From assembly GCF_000717245.1 (NCBI RefSeq), contig NZ_JNYQ01000001.1, positions 248,001 through 312,000 of the forward strand: 64,000 nt of DNA. Direction: 5' to 3'. Position numbers and translations under genes: made by a program. Below are positions 41,638 through 49,809 of the stretch, piece after piece. The notes under the pieces were generated by a model. It ran no database searches, was not told the DNA's origin, and saw nothing but the letters and a program-made list of their open reading frames with translations. Numbering within the stretch: the first letter of the stretch is position 1; the number at the start of each line of letters is the position of its first letter. Origin of the DNA: Kitasatospora papulosa (lineage in GTDB: Bacteria > Actinomycetota > Actinomycetes > Streptomycetales > Streptomycetaceae).

Positions 41638-43572
41638 TCAGCGCAGTTCGAGCACGTGCACCCCGTACGGGGCCAGCGTCACGTCCCGCACCGGTTCCCC
41701 GCCGGTCAGCTCGCGCAGCTCCCCGTCCGCCGCGGGGCGCACGGTCAGCTCCTCGCCGGACTGGCTCACCAGCCACACGAAACGCGTACCGTCCTCGTGC
41801 ACCAGCGTGTCCGCGCTGACGTACGGGGTCTCGACCGTCACCGGGCGCGCGGCGCCCGCCAGTTCGGCCAGGGCCGCGTACAGCCGGTGCGTCCGCTCCG
41901 GATTGGCGCGCGCGGTGCGCGCCGCCATGTGCTCCAGCGGATACGTCGCCAGGACCGTCCTGCCCGCGCCCGTCTCGTACCGCAGCAGCGCCGGACGGCC
42001 GTGCGCGTCCGTCGCGACGACCCGCGCGCCGTCCGGGACGACGGGCAGATAGGCACGGCTGTCCTCGTTGCCCGCGACCGGGAACGTCAGCACCTCACCC
42101 GCCGCTATCGACCCGAAGTCCTCGGTGAACGTCATCTCCAGGACGTCGTCCTCGATCGGCTCCGCGATCCCGTAGGACAGCTGGAGCTCCACCCCGAACA
42201 GCCCGTCCAGGTCGTGGAACCACGGGCCGCGGGTCGTCGGGTACTCGCCCGAGCAGAACGACAGGTAGACCGTCGCCCCCTCCCTGGCCCGGCGCTCCAG
42301 GTCCCGGCGCGTGCGGGTGGTGAGCTGACGGGTCGAGGGCAGCAGGTACAGCGAGGCGTCGTCCGGCAGCCCGTCCGCCTCACGGGCGAACGCCACCGGC
42401 AGATCGGCGCCCCGCGCCGCCACGTAGCCCTGGTGCAGCGAGCTGAAGATCAGCGGACGGTCAGCGGGCCGGCTGTACGGGTACCCGCGCTCCAGGAAGG
42501 ACGGCACCACGAGCGCGGCGTCCGCGTCGGTGCGGCGGCAGCGCGGGAAGTCGACCCGCTCCAGGACCTTCGCGAAGGACGCCAGCTCGCGCAGCGGCTC
42601 CTTGGGGCGCCCGGAGCTGTCGGTGATCCCGAAGTGCATCTCGAAGGGATGGTGGTCGTACGGCGACTGCTCCCACAGGTCGTCGTAGTCCGTGTTGTTC
42701 CACGCCATCCAGCCGGTCGCCCCGCCGAGCAGCGAGTTGTGCAGCGTCTGCCGGTAGAAGATCCCGGCGTTCGCGGCGGAGACGACGTCGGTGGAGAGCC
42801 CGAACTCCTCCAGGACGACCGGCTGCCCCGTGACGGCGGCCAGCTCGCACTCGAACGCGGCCCGGTAGTGCTGGCGCGGCCGGTCCGTGTCCGAGCGGTA
42901 GACGTGCGGCCCCACGAAGTCGACGTACTCGGCGGTCTCCCGCAGCGAGAAACCGTTGTCGCGGCCGGTCACCTCGATGCCCCAGGCTCCGTCACCGAGC
43001 GACACCGGCTGGGTGCCGCCCGCCGCGCGCACGGCGTCGCACATGAACTGCGCCCAGGCGGTGACGACATCGCTCGACGGCGGGTCGACCTGGTAGATCC
43101 GGCCGTAGCCGGGCATCTCGTTCGTGATCAGCCAGCCCGTGACCGCCGGGTGGTCCTTGAAACGGCGGGTCATCTGCGAGACGAACCACGCCTGCCGGCC
43201 GACGAGCCACACGTCCTCGTACAGATCCCGGTCCCCGCGCCAGGCCGGGTCCCAGTTCTCCCCCGACATGTGGCCGACGATGAAGGTGGGGACCGTGCCC
43301 ATGCCCAGCTCGTGGTGCGCGTCCAGGAAGTCGCGGAACCGGTCGCAGAGTTCCTCGTCGATCCGACCCGGCTCCGGATGGAAGTCGGGCCAGTAGAAGA
43401 AGGACCGGGTCATGTTCAGACCGTGCTCCCTGAGCACACCCAGCTCCTCGCGCACCGTCCTCGGCTCGTAGTTCCGCCACATCAGCGGACCACCGGTACG
43501 GGACCAGAAGTTGGCGCCGAGCCACGGGAGGACGGCGGAGTCGTGGGTGAGCTGGGCGCTGTGGCGTCGCAT
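41638..43572 (-). CDS. GH5-like retaining glycosidase, possibly a beta-mannosidase
   Basis: The 644-residue cytoplasmic protein has a TIM barrel with acid/base Glu152 in TGWLITNEMPGYG, conserved HVYRSDTDRP, and nucleophile Glu256 in PVVLEEFG. A flavodoxin-like middle domain (LIFSSLHQGYVAARGADLPVAF, YLLPSTRQLT) and a small beta C-domain ending APYGVHVLELR follow. The layout recalls GH5 subfamily 18 beta-mannosidases of actinobacteria and bifidobacteria and, more distantly, GH42. The substrate is therefore a beta-mannoside or N-glycan core piece by analogy only. The ATG at 43572 is preceded by GAGGA. LacI and transporter genes are upstream in the same operon. Confidence 0.83.
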   Translation of the reverse strand: MRRHSAQLTHDSAVLPWLGANFWSRTGGPLMWRNYEPRTVREELGVLREHGLNMTRSFFYWPDFHPEPGRIDEELCDRFRDFLDAHHELGMGTVPTFIVGHMSGENWDPAWRGDRDLYEDVWLVGRQAWFVSQMTRRFKDHPAVTGWLITNEMPGYGRIYQVDPPSSDVVTAWAQFMCDAVRAAGGTQPVSLGDGAWGIEVTGRDNGFSLRETAEYVDFVGPHVYRSDTDRPRQHYRAAFECELAAVTGQPVVLEEFGLSTDVVSAANAGIFYRQTLHNSLLGGATGWMAWNNTDYDDLWEQSPYDHHPFEMHFGITDSSGRPKEPLRELASFAKVLERVDFPRCRRTDADAALVVPSFLERGYPYSRPADRPLIFSSLHQGYVAARGADLPVAFAREADGLPDDASLYLLPSTRQLTTRTRRDLERRAREGATVYLSFCSGEYPTTRGPWFHDLDGLFGVELQLSYGIAEPIEDDVLEMTFTEDFGSIAAGEVLTFPVAGNEDSRAYLPVVPDGARVVATDAHGRPALLRYETGAGRTVLATYPLEHMAARTARANPERTHRLYAALAELAGAARPVTVETPYVSADTLVHEDGTRFVWLVSQSGEELTVRPAADGELRELTGGEPVRDVTLAPYGVHVLELR

Positions 43573-43624
43573 GGTTCTACAGGTCCTCTTCGCTGTGCGG
43601 GGGGTGAGGGTGCGGTGCGGTGGT

Positions 43625-44677
43625 TCAGGTCGGGGACGGCACGGGGCCGGTCGACTCGCGTACGACCAGACGCGGGCGGCCGTCGAGCACGGGCGGGGGC
43701 ACGTCCTCGCCGCAGCCGGCGAGGAGGGTGCGCGCGGCGGCCGCACCGACGCGCTGCACCTGCTGGTCGACGGTGGTCAGCCGGGGGTGGACCCAGCGGC
43801 CGAGCGAGAGGTTGTCGTAGCCGACCACCGACAGGTCGTCCGGCACGCGGAGCCCGGAGCGCTGCGCCGTGCCGATGCCGCAGACGGCCATGGAGTCGTT
43901 GGGGAACACGAGCGCGGTCGGGCGGCCGGGCAGGGCGAGCAGTTCCTCGGTGACGTCGACGGCGGCCCGCTCGGTGAAGTCGCTGTGCCGCACGGCGACC
44001 GGGCTCAGCCCCGCCCCTGCGAGGGCCTCCTCGAACGCGGCTAGGCGCAGCCGGGTGTGCAGCAGTTCGGCCGGTCCCGCGACGTACGCGACCCGCCGGT
44101 GGCCGAGCTCCAGCAGATGGCCGACCGCCTCCCGTATGCCGGCCCCCTGCTGCCCCAGGCCCACCCGGGGCACCGGCGATCCGGCGTCGGGGGCGCCCAG
44201 CAGCACGGCGGGCAGCCCGAGGCCGCGCAGCAGGTCCGGACGCGGGTCGTCGGCGCGGGCGTCGGTCAGCACGGCGCCGTCTATACGGCCCTCGGCGACC
44301 AGGCGTTCGTACAGCGCGCTCTCCTGGGCCATGTCGGCGACCAGGTGGAGCAGCAGACCGTAGCCGCGCGGGGCGAGCTCTCCCTCCAGACCGGTGATCA
44401 GCTCGCTGAAGTGCGGGTCGGAGCCCAGCACGTCGGTGGGCCGCCGGACGACGAGCGCGATCGTGCGCGTACGGGCCCGGCGCAACGCGGTCGCGGAGGC
44501 GCTGGGGGACCAGCCGAGCTCCGTGGCCGCGTCCAGGACCCGGCGGCGGGTGGCCTCCGAGATCCGGCCGGTGCCGTTGACGGCCTGGGAGACCGCCGCG
44601 GTCGACACCCCCGCGGCGGCGGCCACGGCCTTGATCGTGGGGCGCGCGGGAGCACGCCCTTCGAGACGCTTGTTCAC
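43625..44677 (-). CDS. LacI-family regulator of the GH5/GH3 sugar operon
   Basis: This 350-residue LacI/GalR regulator has the HTH TIKAVAAAAGVSTAAVSQAVNGTGRISEATRRRV (about residues 14-47), the hinge ALRRARTRTIALVV and a sugar-sensing domain ending DDLSVVGYDNLSLGRWVHP. The start is GTG at 44677, overlapping the permease stop by 4 bp, so the repressor is translationally coupled to the transporter it should control. The probable operator is the inverted repeat at 47806-47822, ahead of the binding-protein gene. The inducer is an unidentified oligosaccharide. Confidence 0.9.
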   Translation of the reverse strand: MNKRLEGRAPARPTIKAVAAAAGVSTAAVSQAVNGTGRISEATRRRVLDAATELGWSPSASATALRRARTRTIALVVRRPTDVLGSDPHFSELITGLEGELAPRGYGLLLHLVADMAQESALYERLVAEGRIDGAVLTDARADDPRPDLLRGLGLPAVLLGAPDAGSPVPRVGLGQQGAGIREAVGHLLELGHRRVAYVAGPAELLHTRLRLAAFEEALAGAGLSPVAVRHSDFTERAAVDVTEELLALPGRPTALVFPNDSMAVCGIGTAQRSGLRVPDDLSVVGYDNLSLGRWVHPRLTTVDQQVQRVGAAAARTLLAGCGEDVPPPVLDGRPRLVVRESTGPVPSPT

Positions 44678-45501
44678 ATCTTCACCGCTCCGCTGACGAG
44701 GGCCTGCTGCATCCGCTTCTGGAGCACGGTGTAGACCACCCAGACCGGGACCAGGGTCAGCACCGTGCCCGCGGTAAGAATGCCGTAGTCCGTCCCCGTC
44801 AGGGACTTGAGCGTCGGCAGGGCGACCTGCACCGTCCGCAGGTCCGGGTCGGGACCGATGATGACCAGCGAGTAGAGGTACTCGTTCCAGAAGGTCAGGA
44901 AGTTCAGCAGCAGGATCGTCGCGATGCCCGGCATGCACATCGGCGTGTAGACGTGCCGCAGGACGGCGAAGGTGGACGCCCCGTCCATCCGCGCCGCCTC
45001 CTCCATCTCGCGCGGGATCGTCCGCATGAACTGCACGAGGATGACGACGGACAGCGGCATCGCCGTGGCCGGCAGGAACAGCACCATGAACGCCCGGGTG
45101 TGGAACAGCCCGGTGGCGGCGGCCAGCAGGAACGTGGGGAAGAGGGCCGCGAACGTGGGGATCAGGAAGCCCAGCGAGAACACCCGCTCCACCAGGGCCC
45201 CGAGACGGCCCTCGGCACGCGCGATGGCGAACGCGGCGGGTATCGCGAGCGCCAGGGTGAGCACCAGCGCCAGCGCGGTCACGAGCATCGAGTTGAGGAT
45301 CGCCGGCCCGAGGTGCGCGGAGGAGAACGACTCGGTGAAGTTGGCGGTGGAGAAGGAGGTGGGCAGGGAGAACGGGCTCCCGAAGATCTGGTCGTTCGTC
45401 TTGAACGCCGAGACCAGCAGGTAGTAGAGGGGGACGACCAGCAGCACCATGTACAGCCAGGCGAAGATGTGCGCCGGCAGCCAGGACCTTCCGAACTTCA
45501 T
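44674..45501 (-). CDS. Sugar ABC transporter permease (MalG type)
   Basis: This 275-residue inner-membrane protein has about six membrane segments and an EAA loop EEAARMDGASTFAVLRHVYTPM. An extracytoplasmic loop after TM1 (SAFKTNDQIFGSPFSLP) is typical of the CUT1 family. It pairs with the permease 14 bp upstream. No ATPase gene is in the locus, so a shared MsiK-like ATPase is likely. The ATG at 45501 (MKFGRSWLP) is chosen because the first membrane segment follows at the normal distance. Confidence 0.9.
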   Translation of the reverse strand: MKFGRSWLPAHIFAWLYMVLLVVPLYYLLVSAFKTNDQIFGSPFSLPTSFSTANFTESFSSAHLGPAILNSMLVTALALVLTLALAIPAAFAIARAEGRLGALVERVFSLGFLIPTFAALFPTFLLAAATGLFHTRAFMVLFLPATAMPLSVVILVQFMRTIPREMEEAARMDGASTFAVLRHVYTPMCMPGIATILLLNFLTFWNEYLYSLVIIGPDPDLRTVQVALPTLKSLTGTDYGILTAGTVLTLVPVWVVYTVLQKRMQQALVSGAVKM

Positions 45502-45515
45502 GGGACCTGCTCCGA

Positions 45516-46457
45516 TCAGTAGTTCTGGCGGAAGACGCGACGGATGGTGAGCAGCCCGGCCAGTCCCACCAGGAAGAGGACCACTCCGACGGTCTGGCTG
45601 TAGCCGAGGTCGGCCGCGATGAACGCCTTCTGGTAGACGAGGAAGGACAACGTCGTCGACGAGCTCCCCGGGCCGCCCTGGGTCAGCAGCAGGACGTTCT
45701 GCGCGGAGCCGAACAGCGTCCAGAGGAACTGGAGCATCGTCACGACGCCGACGAAGTCGCGGATGACGGGGAAGTGGATGCGCCACATGGCGCGCCAGTG
45801 ACCGGCCCCGTCGAGCTGCGCGGCCTCACCGATCTCGTCCGGCACGCTGCCGAGCCGGGCCGCGAACAGCACGGCGGTGAACCCGATGCCGCTCCACACG
45901 TCCAGGAGGATGAGGGAGCCGAGCGCCGTGGACGGCGAGGCGAGCCAGGCGTCGGTCATCGAGCCGAGGCCCACCTTGTCCAGAGCGCCGTTGAGCAGGC
46001 CGTCCGGGGACAGGACCGCGTAGAACACCATCGCCTTGGCGGGGGTGGAGATCAGCCCGGGGATGAAGAGCAGGTACCGCAGGACGCGGTGCCCCGGCGG
46101 CTTCTGGGCGACGTAGTACCCGAGCATGTACGCGCCGACGATCATCAGCGGCACGGCCACGACGAGTTGCACGGCGGTGTTCTGCACGGCGTCCCAGAAG
46201 ACCGGGTCGTCCAGGACCGCGCTGATGTTGCCGGTACCGGCGAACGACACCGGCTGGAGCATGCCCGGCCAGTGCAGGGCCGCGATGACGAAGATGGCGA
46301 CCAGCGGGCCGACCCTGAAGACCAGGTACCAGGCCAGCGCGGGCACGGCGAGGATGACCCCGCCCTGCGTACGGCGCTTCGTGACGGAGGCGGACGGCGG
46401 GGGAGTGACCGGTCCGCGGACCGAGGCGCCGCCCGGGGCGGACGAGAGCATCGTCAT
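45516..46457 (-). CDS. Sugar ABC transporter permease (MalF type)
   Basis: The 313-residue protein has about six membrane segments, a Pro/Ser-rich cytoplasmic N-terminus and the EAA loop GEAAQLDGAGHWRAMWRIHFPV. The LLLTQGGPGSSSTTLSFLVYQKAF segment between the last helices is typical of CUT1 permeases. It forms the heterodimeric channel with the next permease. The ATG at 46457 has no clear Shine-Dalgarno; the internal ATG at 46451 is possible. It lies 31 bp after the binding-protein gene. Confidence 0.88.
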   Translation of the reverse strand: MTMLSSAPGGASVRGPVTPPPSASVTKRRTQGGVILAVPALAWYLVFRVGPLVAIFVIAALHWPGMLQPVSFAGTGNISAVLDDPVFWDAVQNTAVQLVVAVPLMIVGAYMLGYYVAQKPPGHRVLRYLLFIPGLISTPAKAMVFYAVLSPDGLLNGALDKVGLGSMTDAWLASPSTALGSLILLDVWSGIGFTAVLFAARLGSVPDEIGEAAQLDGAGHWRAMWRIHFPVIRDFVGVVTMLQFLWTLFGSAQNVLLLTQGGPGSSSTTLSFLVYQKAFIAADLGYSQTVGVVLFLVGLAGLLTIRRVFRQNY

Positions 46458-46488
46458 AGGAGGACTCGCAAAGGCTCGGGCGCGCGGA

Positions 46489-47781
46489 TCAGGCCGTGCG
46501 GTAGGCGGATTCCAGGGCGGAGCGCACGGAGGCCGCGCTCGTCCCCCGGGTGAAGGCGGTGCTGGTCGCGGTGATCAGCGGCTGGGTCGCGGTCGGCGGG
46601 ACGTAGAGGTCGGGCAGGAGCGCCTGGCCGACCCGGTCGCCGAGCTGCTGGGCCTCGGCGACCAGCGGGAAGTCCTTGCTGACCGTGTCGGTCACCAGTG
46701 CCATGTCCCGGCCGCTCTCGGTGATGAAGCGCGACACGATGTCGGGGCGGTACATGAAGCGGACGAACTTCTCGACCGAGGACAGCTTCCTGACGCCGTT
46801 GGGACTGATCCAGAAGCCGATGAGGGTGAACGAGCGCAGGATGGTCGGCTTCTCGTGGGCGGCGCCCGGAGCGAGCGGCCAGCCCCCGATCTCGGTGTGC
46901 CCGGCCGTCTTCGCCGGGACCTTGGCCAGGGCGGAGGACATCGCGGACTGGATGGCCGCCGCCTCCGTGTTGTACTGCGTGGTCATCGAGTCGGAGGTCA
47001 GCCCCTGCGCCTTGTCGGCGAAGACACCGGCGTCCCGGAGCGTCACGAAGTAGTCGATGCCCGCACGGGCGCCCCGGCTCCCGCTGAAGTCCCCGGTCGT
47101 GTAGACCTGCCGGGCCTCCTCCGGGGTGAGGAAGGTCTGGATGATCTGGGCGAGCAGCTTCTGCCCCGTCCAGTCGTTGCCGCCGACGGTCACCGGTGCG
47201 ATGCCCTTGGCCCGCAGCTTCCGCGCGGCACCGATGAGCTGGTCCCCGGTGGTGGGGATCGCGCCGACACCGGCGCGGTCGAGCAGGTGGGTGTTGAAGG
47301 CGACCGGCCAGTTGGCGGCGAAGTAGGGGAAGGCGCGGATCCTGCCCTCGTCGTCGGTCCACTCGGTGAGTGCGGCGGGCAGGACGCGGTCGCGCAGGCC
47401 CCAGTCGTCCAGGTAGTCCTTCACGTCGACGGTGGCGCCGACGTCGGTCCAGGCGAGCGTCTTGTCGTACAGGTTGACCATGACCACGTCCGGCTCCTTA
47501 CGGGCCAGCCGTGAGGTCTCGTAGACCTGGGGGAGGTCGTCGCCGTTGACGAGGTTCTTGACCCGGAGTCCCGGGTTCTCCTTCTCGAAGTCCTTCACGG
47601 CGGCGGTGTACGTGGGCGAGCCCGGCGCGGTGGTGCCGAGCTGGGTGTGGACGACGAGCGTGCCGGGGTCGGAATCGGCCGAGGCGAGCGTGGAACAGCC
47701 GGACATTGCGGGCAGCGCGGCAGCGGCGGCGAGGCCGGAACCAGCGGCAAGGAAACCGCGCCGACTCAGGGGTGAGCGCAC
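46489..47781 (-). CDS. Sugar-binding lipoprotein of ABC transporter
   Basis: The 430-residue family 1 binding protein has a twin-arginine start (SRRGFLAAGSG) and a lipobox MSGC at about residue 28, so it is probably exported folded by Tat and lipid-anchored. The mature part has GTLVVHTQLGTTAPGSPTY, FEKENPGLRVKNLVNGDDLPQ and WPVAFNTHLLDRAGV, typical of CUT1 binding proteins. It is the first gene of the six-gene leftward operon. The GTG start lies 24 bp from the perfect inverted repeat at 47806-47822. The ligand is not readable; the downstream hydrolases suggest a beta-linked oligosaccharide. Confidence 0.9.
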   Translation of the reverse strand: MRSPLSRRGFLAAGSGLAAAAALPAMSGCSTLASADSDPGTLVVHTQLGTTAPGSPTYTAAVKDFEKENPGLRVKNLVNGDDLPQVYETSRLARKEPDVVMVNLYDKTLAWTDVGATVDVKDYLDDWGLRDRVLPAALTEWTDDEGRIRAFPYFAANWPVAFNTHLLDRAGVGAIPTTGDQLIGAARKLRAKGIAPVTVGGNDWTGQKLLAQIIQTFLTPEEARQVYTTGDFSGSRGARAGIDYFVTLRDAGVFADKAQGLTSDSMTTQYNTEAAAIQSAMSSALAKVPAKTAGHTEIGGWPLAPGAAHEKPTILRSFTLIGFWISPNGVRKLSSVEKFVRFMYRPDIVSRFITESGRDMALVTDTVSKDFPLVAEAQQLGDRVGQALLPDLYVPPTATQPLITATSTAFTRGTSAASVRSALESAYRTA

Positions 47782-48116
47782 AGCGGGATGTCTCCAACCA
47801 GGACGTTAACCAGAATGGTTAATCGATGTACCAGCGGGTTGCGAGAAACCTAGGGGCGGGAGAAGGAATGGTCAACCCCCGGTTGCGCATGCTGGAAAGG
47901 GCGACATTTCGGGCGGGCCGCGCGCTGTCCGTTGCGGGCCCGACCGGGCTGTGTGCTGCGGGCCCGCCCGGGCGTGGTGAGCGGTTCAGGCGGCCGCGAG
48001 GCTTACGCGGTCCGGCCTGGGCGACGGCCGGCTCCCCGACGTTCGACGTGCCCCCGATCGGGACCACTCGGACACCCTGCCTGCCCGCGACTCCAGCCGG
48101 GGCGGGGGAGTGCGGC
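47782..48116. other. 335-bp promoter gap ahead of the GH5/GH3 sugar operon
   Basis: No gene is visible. The left edge carries the operator-like inverted repeat 47806-47822. The rest (about 47910-48020) is GC-rich with GGGCGGGCC/GGCCCGCCC-type self-complementary stretches, which probably end transcription from the DUF397 gene. Confidence 0.55.
47806..47822. promoter_or_regulatory. Probable LacI-type operator of the GH5/GH3 sugar operon
   Basis: TTAACCAGAATGGTTAA is a perfect inverted repeat of 7-bp arms with a 3-bp spacer, 24 bp upstream of the binding-protein GTG. It is AT-rich against its surroundings. The LacI regulator encoded in the operon is the natural candidate to bind it. Confidence 0.75.
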
Positions 48117-48347
48117 TCAGGCGGAGAAGTGCTCGGCCTTGACGGCGGCGACGAAGGACGACCAGCCTGCGGTCGGTATCAACAGGGCGGGCCCCTGGGG
48201 CGTCTTGGAGTCGCGGACGGGGACGCCGGAGGGGTGGCCGTCCAGGACCTCTACGCAGCTGCCTGATTCCGGACCGCTGTGCGTCGACCTCCGCCATCCG
48301 TGCAGCGCGGACGCGTCCGGGATCGCGCGTTCAATCCTCATGTCCAT
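48117..48347 (-). CDS. DUF397 small protein
   Basis: The 76-residue protein has the DUF397 pattern: WRRSTHSGPESGSCVEVLDG, PVRDSKTPQGPALLI and SSFVAAVKAEHF. Such proteins are encoded right after XRE/DUF5753 regulators in many copies per Streptomyces genome, and some pairs affect development or antibiotic production. Its start overlaps the regulator's end by 17 bp, so the two are co-translated. It may act as a partner or antagonist of the regulator; the biochemical function is unknown. Confidence 0.9.
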   Translation of the reverse strand: MDMRIERAIPDASALHGWRRSTHSGPESGSCVEVLDGHPSGVPVRDSKTPQGPALLIPTAGWSSFVAAVKAEHFSA

Positions 48348-49125
48348 AGTCCTTAGCCGCCGCTCGCAACATGGCGAGTGACTCTCTCTGTGGAAGTGCG
48401 TCGCTCAATGCGAGAGCGTAGATGTCCTGCAACCGGGCGACAACGGCCGGAGATTCGTGAATCTTCCCCGTCGACAGGCCCTCGCTGTACGCGACAGGCG
48501 GCTGATCCTCGAAGGACATGAGCGAGAGCATGCCCTGGCTGATGGGGTGGATGCCGACGCCCAGGGGCAGGACGTGTACGCGAACCCGGCCGCACTCGCC
48601 CAGGTGGACCATGTGCATGATCTGTTCGGCCATGACCTCCGGGCCGCCGGCCGGACGTCGTAGCGTCGCCTCGTCGAGCAGTGCCCAGACCACGGGTGCC
48701 ACCGAATCGGTGAGGATCTTGGCTCGTTCCAGGCGTGTGACAACGTGCCTGTCACATTCCGCTTCACTCCTGGGAGGGAACGCGGTGCTGAGAACTGCCC
48801 TGGCATAGCGTTCCGTCTGCAGGATGCCAGGCATGAACGTCAGGGCGTATTCGCGGATCATTGTTGCCTGGCGTTCGAACTGCCGGGCCGCCTCGAAGTA
48901 GTCGGCTACCGCCGCGTCGTCCTCCGGCAGGAAGTTGCTCAGTACATTCCCCGTGTTCAGAGCCTTGTCCAGCCGTCGCGCGTCCTCCTTCGACGGCATA
49001 CGACGTCCCGCCTCGATGTGCGCGATGTGCGAACGCGTCATGACTGCCGCGTCCGCCAACTCCTGCTGGGTCAGTCCTGCGGCTACGCGCTGTTCCTTGA
49101 ACCAGTCCCCATAGCTGTTACTCAA
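48331..49125 (-). CDS. XRE-family regulator with DUF5753 domain
   Basis: The 264-residue protein has an N-terminal XRE HTH (VAAGLTQQELADAAVMTRSHIAHIEAGRRMPS, about residues 13-45) and a C-terminal DUF5753 domain containing YALTFMPGILQTERYARAVL, RLERAKIL and LPLGVGIHPISQGMLSLMSFED. Such regulators usually bind next to their own operon. It is divergent from the small-gene pair at 49225-49796 across a gap of 99 bp, so that pair may be a target. Confidence 0.92.
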   Translation of the reverse strand: MSNSYGDWFKEQRVAAGLTQQELADAAVMTRSHIAHIEAGRRMPSKEDARRLDKALNTGNVLSNFLPEDDAAVADYFEAARQFERQATMIREYALTFMPGILQTERYARAVLSTAFPPRSEAECDRHVVTRLERAKILTDSVAPVVWALLDEATLRRPAGGPEVMAEQIMHMVHLGECGRVRVHVLPLGVGIHPISQGMLSLMSFEDQPPVAYSEGLSTGKIHESPAVVARLQDIYALALSDALPQRESLAMLRAAAKDYGHED

Positions 49126-49224
49126 CGTCAGCTCCAGTGTGACGAACCATTTGTCACCAACGACCCCCTGGCGAGCCTAGCGTCGCCCGTCCCACTCTGT
49201 GAGTGGGTCGCTACTCAGCGACAG

Positions 49225-49491
49225 ATGGCCAGGTCCCGGCCCCAGGACGCGACCTCGCGCATCGCCCGTCCACGCAACGGAGTTGACGACGTGCTGCACT
49301 GCACCATCCGCATCCTTGAGGCGCTGCTGCGTCGCCTTCAGCCGGTCCCGCCGGTCCCTGCGGACTTCCGGGTGCCCCCTCCTCCCGCGCCTGTGTCGTC
49401 CGAGTCGTTGCGGGAGCGCCCGCTGTGGCTCGCGATGTACGGGATCGACATCAGGCCCTGCCCGGGGTGCGGTCTGGGGCGGATCGTATGA
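49225..49491 (+). CDS. Small protein of unknown function with C-terminal CxxC
   Basis: The 88-residue product is basic at the N-terminus (MARSRPQDATSRIARPRNG), helical in the middle (LHCTIRILEALLRRLQ), then has a Pro-rich linker. It ends with LWLAMYGIDIRPCPGCGLGRIV, in which CPGC is the only Cys pair. I do not recognise a named domain. The stop overlaps the next ATG as ATGA (49488-49491), which supports both genes being real. No clear ribosome-binding site precedes the ATG at 49225, so leaderless or poorly translated initiation is possible. Confidence 0.6.
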   Translation: MARSRPQDATSRIARPRNGVDDVLHCTIRILEALLRRLQPVPPVPADFRVPPPPAPVSSESLRERPLWLAMYGIDIRPCPGCGLGRIV

Positions 49492-49796
49492 CCCGCCGCA
49501 TCCCCGAGTCGGCACGACTGCTGCCGTGGGCCGGTCCGGAGGGCAAGCCCTGCTACGTCCTCGGCGGCGGCACGGGGCACGTCTCCCGGGTCGCGGACGA
49601 CGTCGAGAGCGTTCAGCTCGACATGGCGGCCGAACTCCTCGCCCACGCCGCCGACATGCTCGACGACCGGCAGGTGACCGCAGCGCAACTCCGTTACGTG
49701 GTGGCGCGCCTGGCCGAGTCGCTGCGCGACGTGCACCGGATCGCCCGGAGCCGGGGTGCGCGCCTCGCGGCTCCGGGTGCCGGCCCCGAGCGCTGA
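49488..49796 (+). CDS. Small protein of unknown function coupled to the CxxC protein
   Basis: The 102-residue protein begins MTRRIPESARLLPWAGPEGKP and continues with CYVLGGGTGHVSRVADDVESVQL. A predicted helical pair MAAELLAHAADMLDD and LRYVVARLAESLRDVHRIA follows. Coiled, Ala- and Leu-rich helices suggest dimerisation. No named domain is recognised. Translation is coupled through ATGA to the upstream small gene. Small genes of this kind often accompany XRE/DUF397 loci in Streptomyces, so a shared regulatory module is plausible. Confidence 0.68.
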   Translation: MTRRIPESARLLPWAGPEGKPCYVLGGGTGHVSRVADDVESVQLDMAAELLAHAADMLDDRQVTAAQLRYVVARLAESLRDVHRIARSRGARLAAPGAGPER

Positions 49797-49809
49797 GCGG
49801 CGACGGCTC

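Noticed and set aside
44674..44700. A CebR box controlling the GH5/GH3 island
   Set aside because: No TGGGAGCGCTCCCA-like site was seen in this locus; the only strong inverted repeat is the different TTAACCA/TGGTTAA element at 47806.
47826..48266. 146-codon plus-strand frame beside the DUF397 gene
   Set aside because: It overlaps the DUF397 gene antisense, has no ribosome-binding site and no domain; the DUF397 frame is recognisable.
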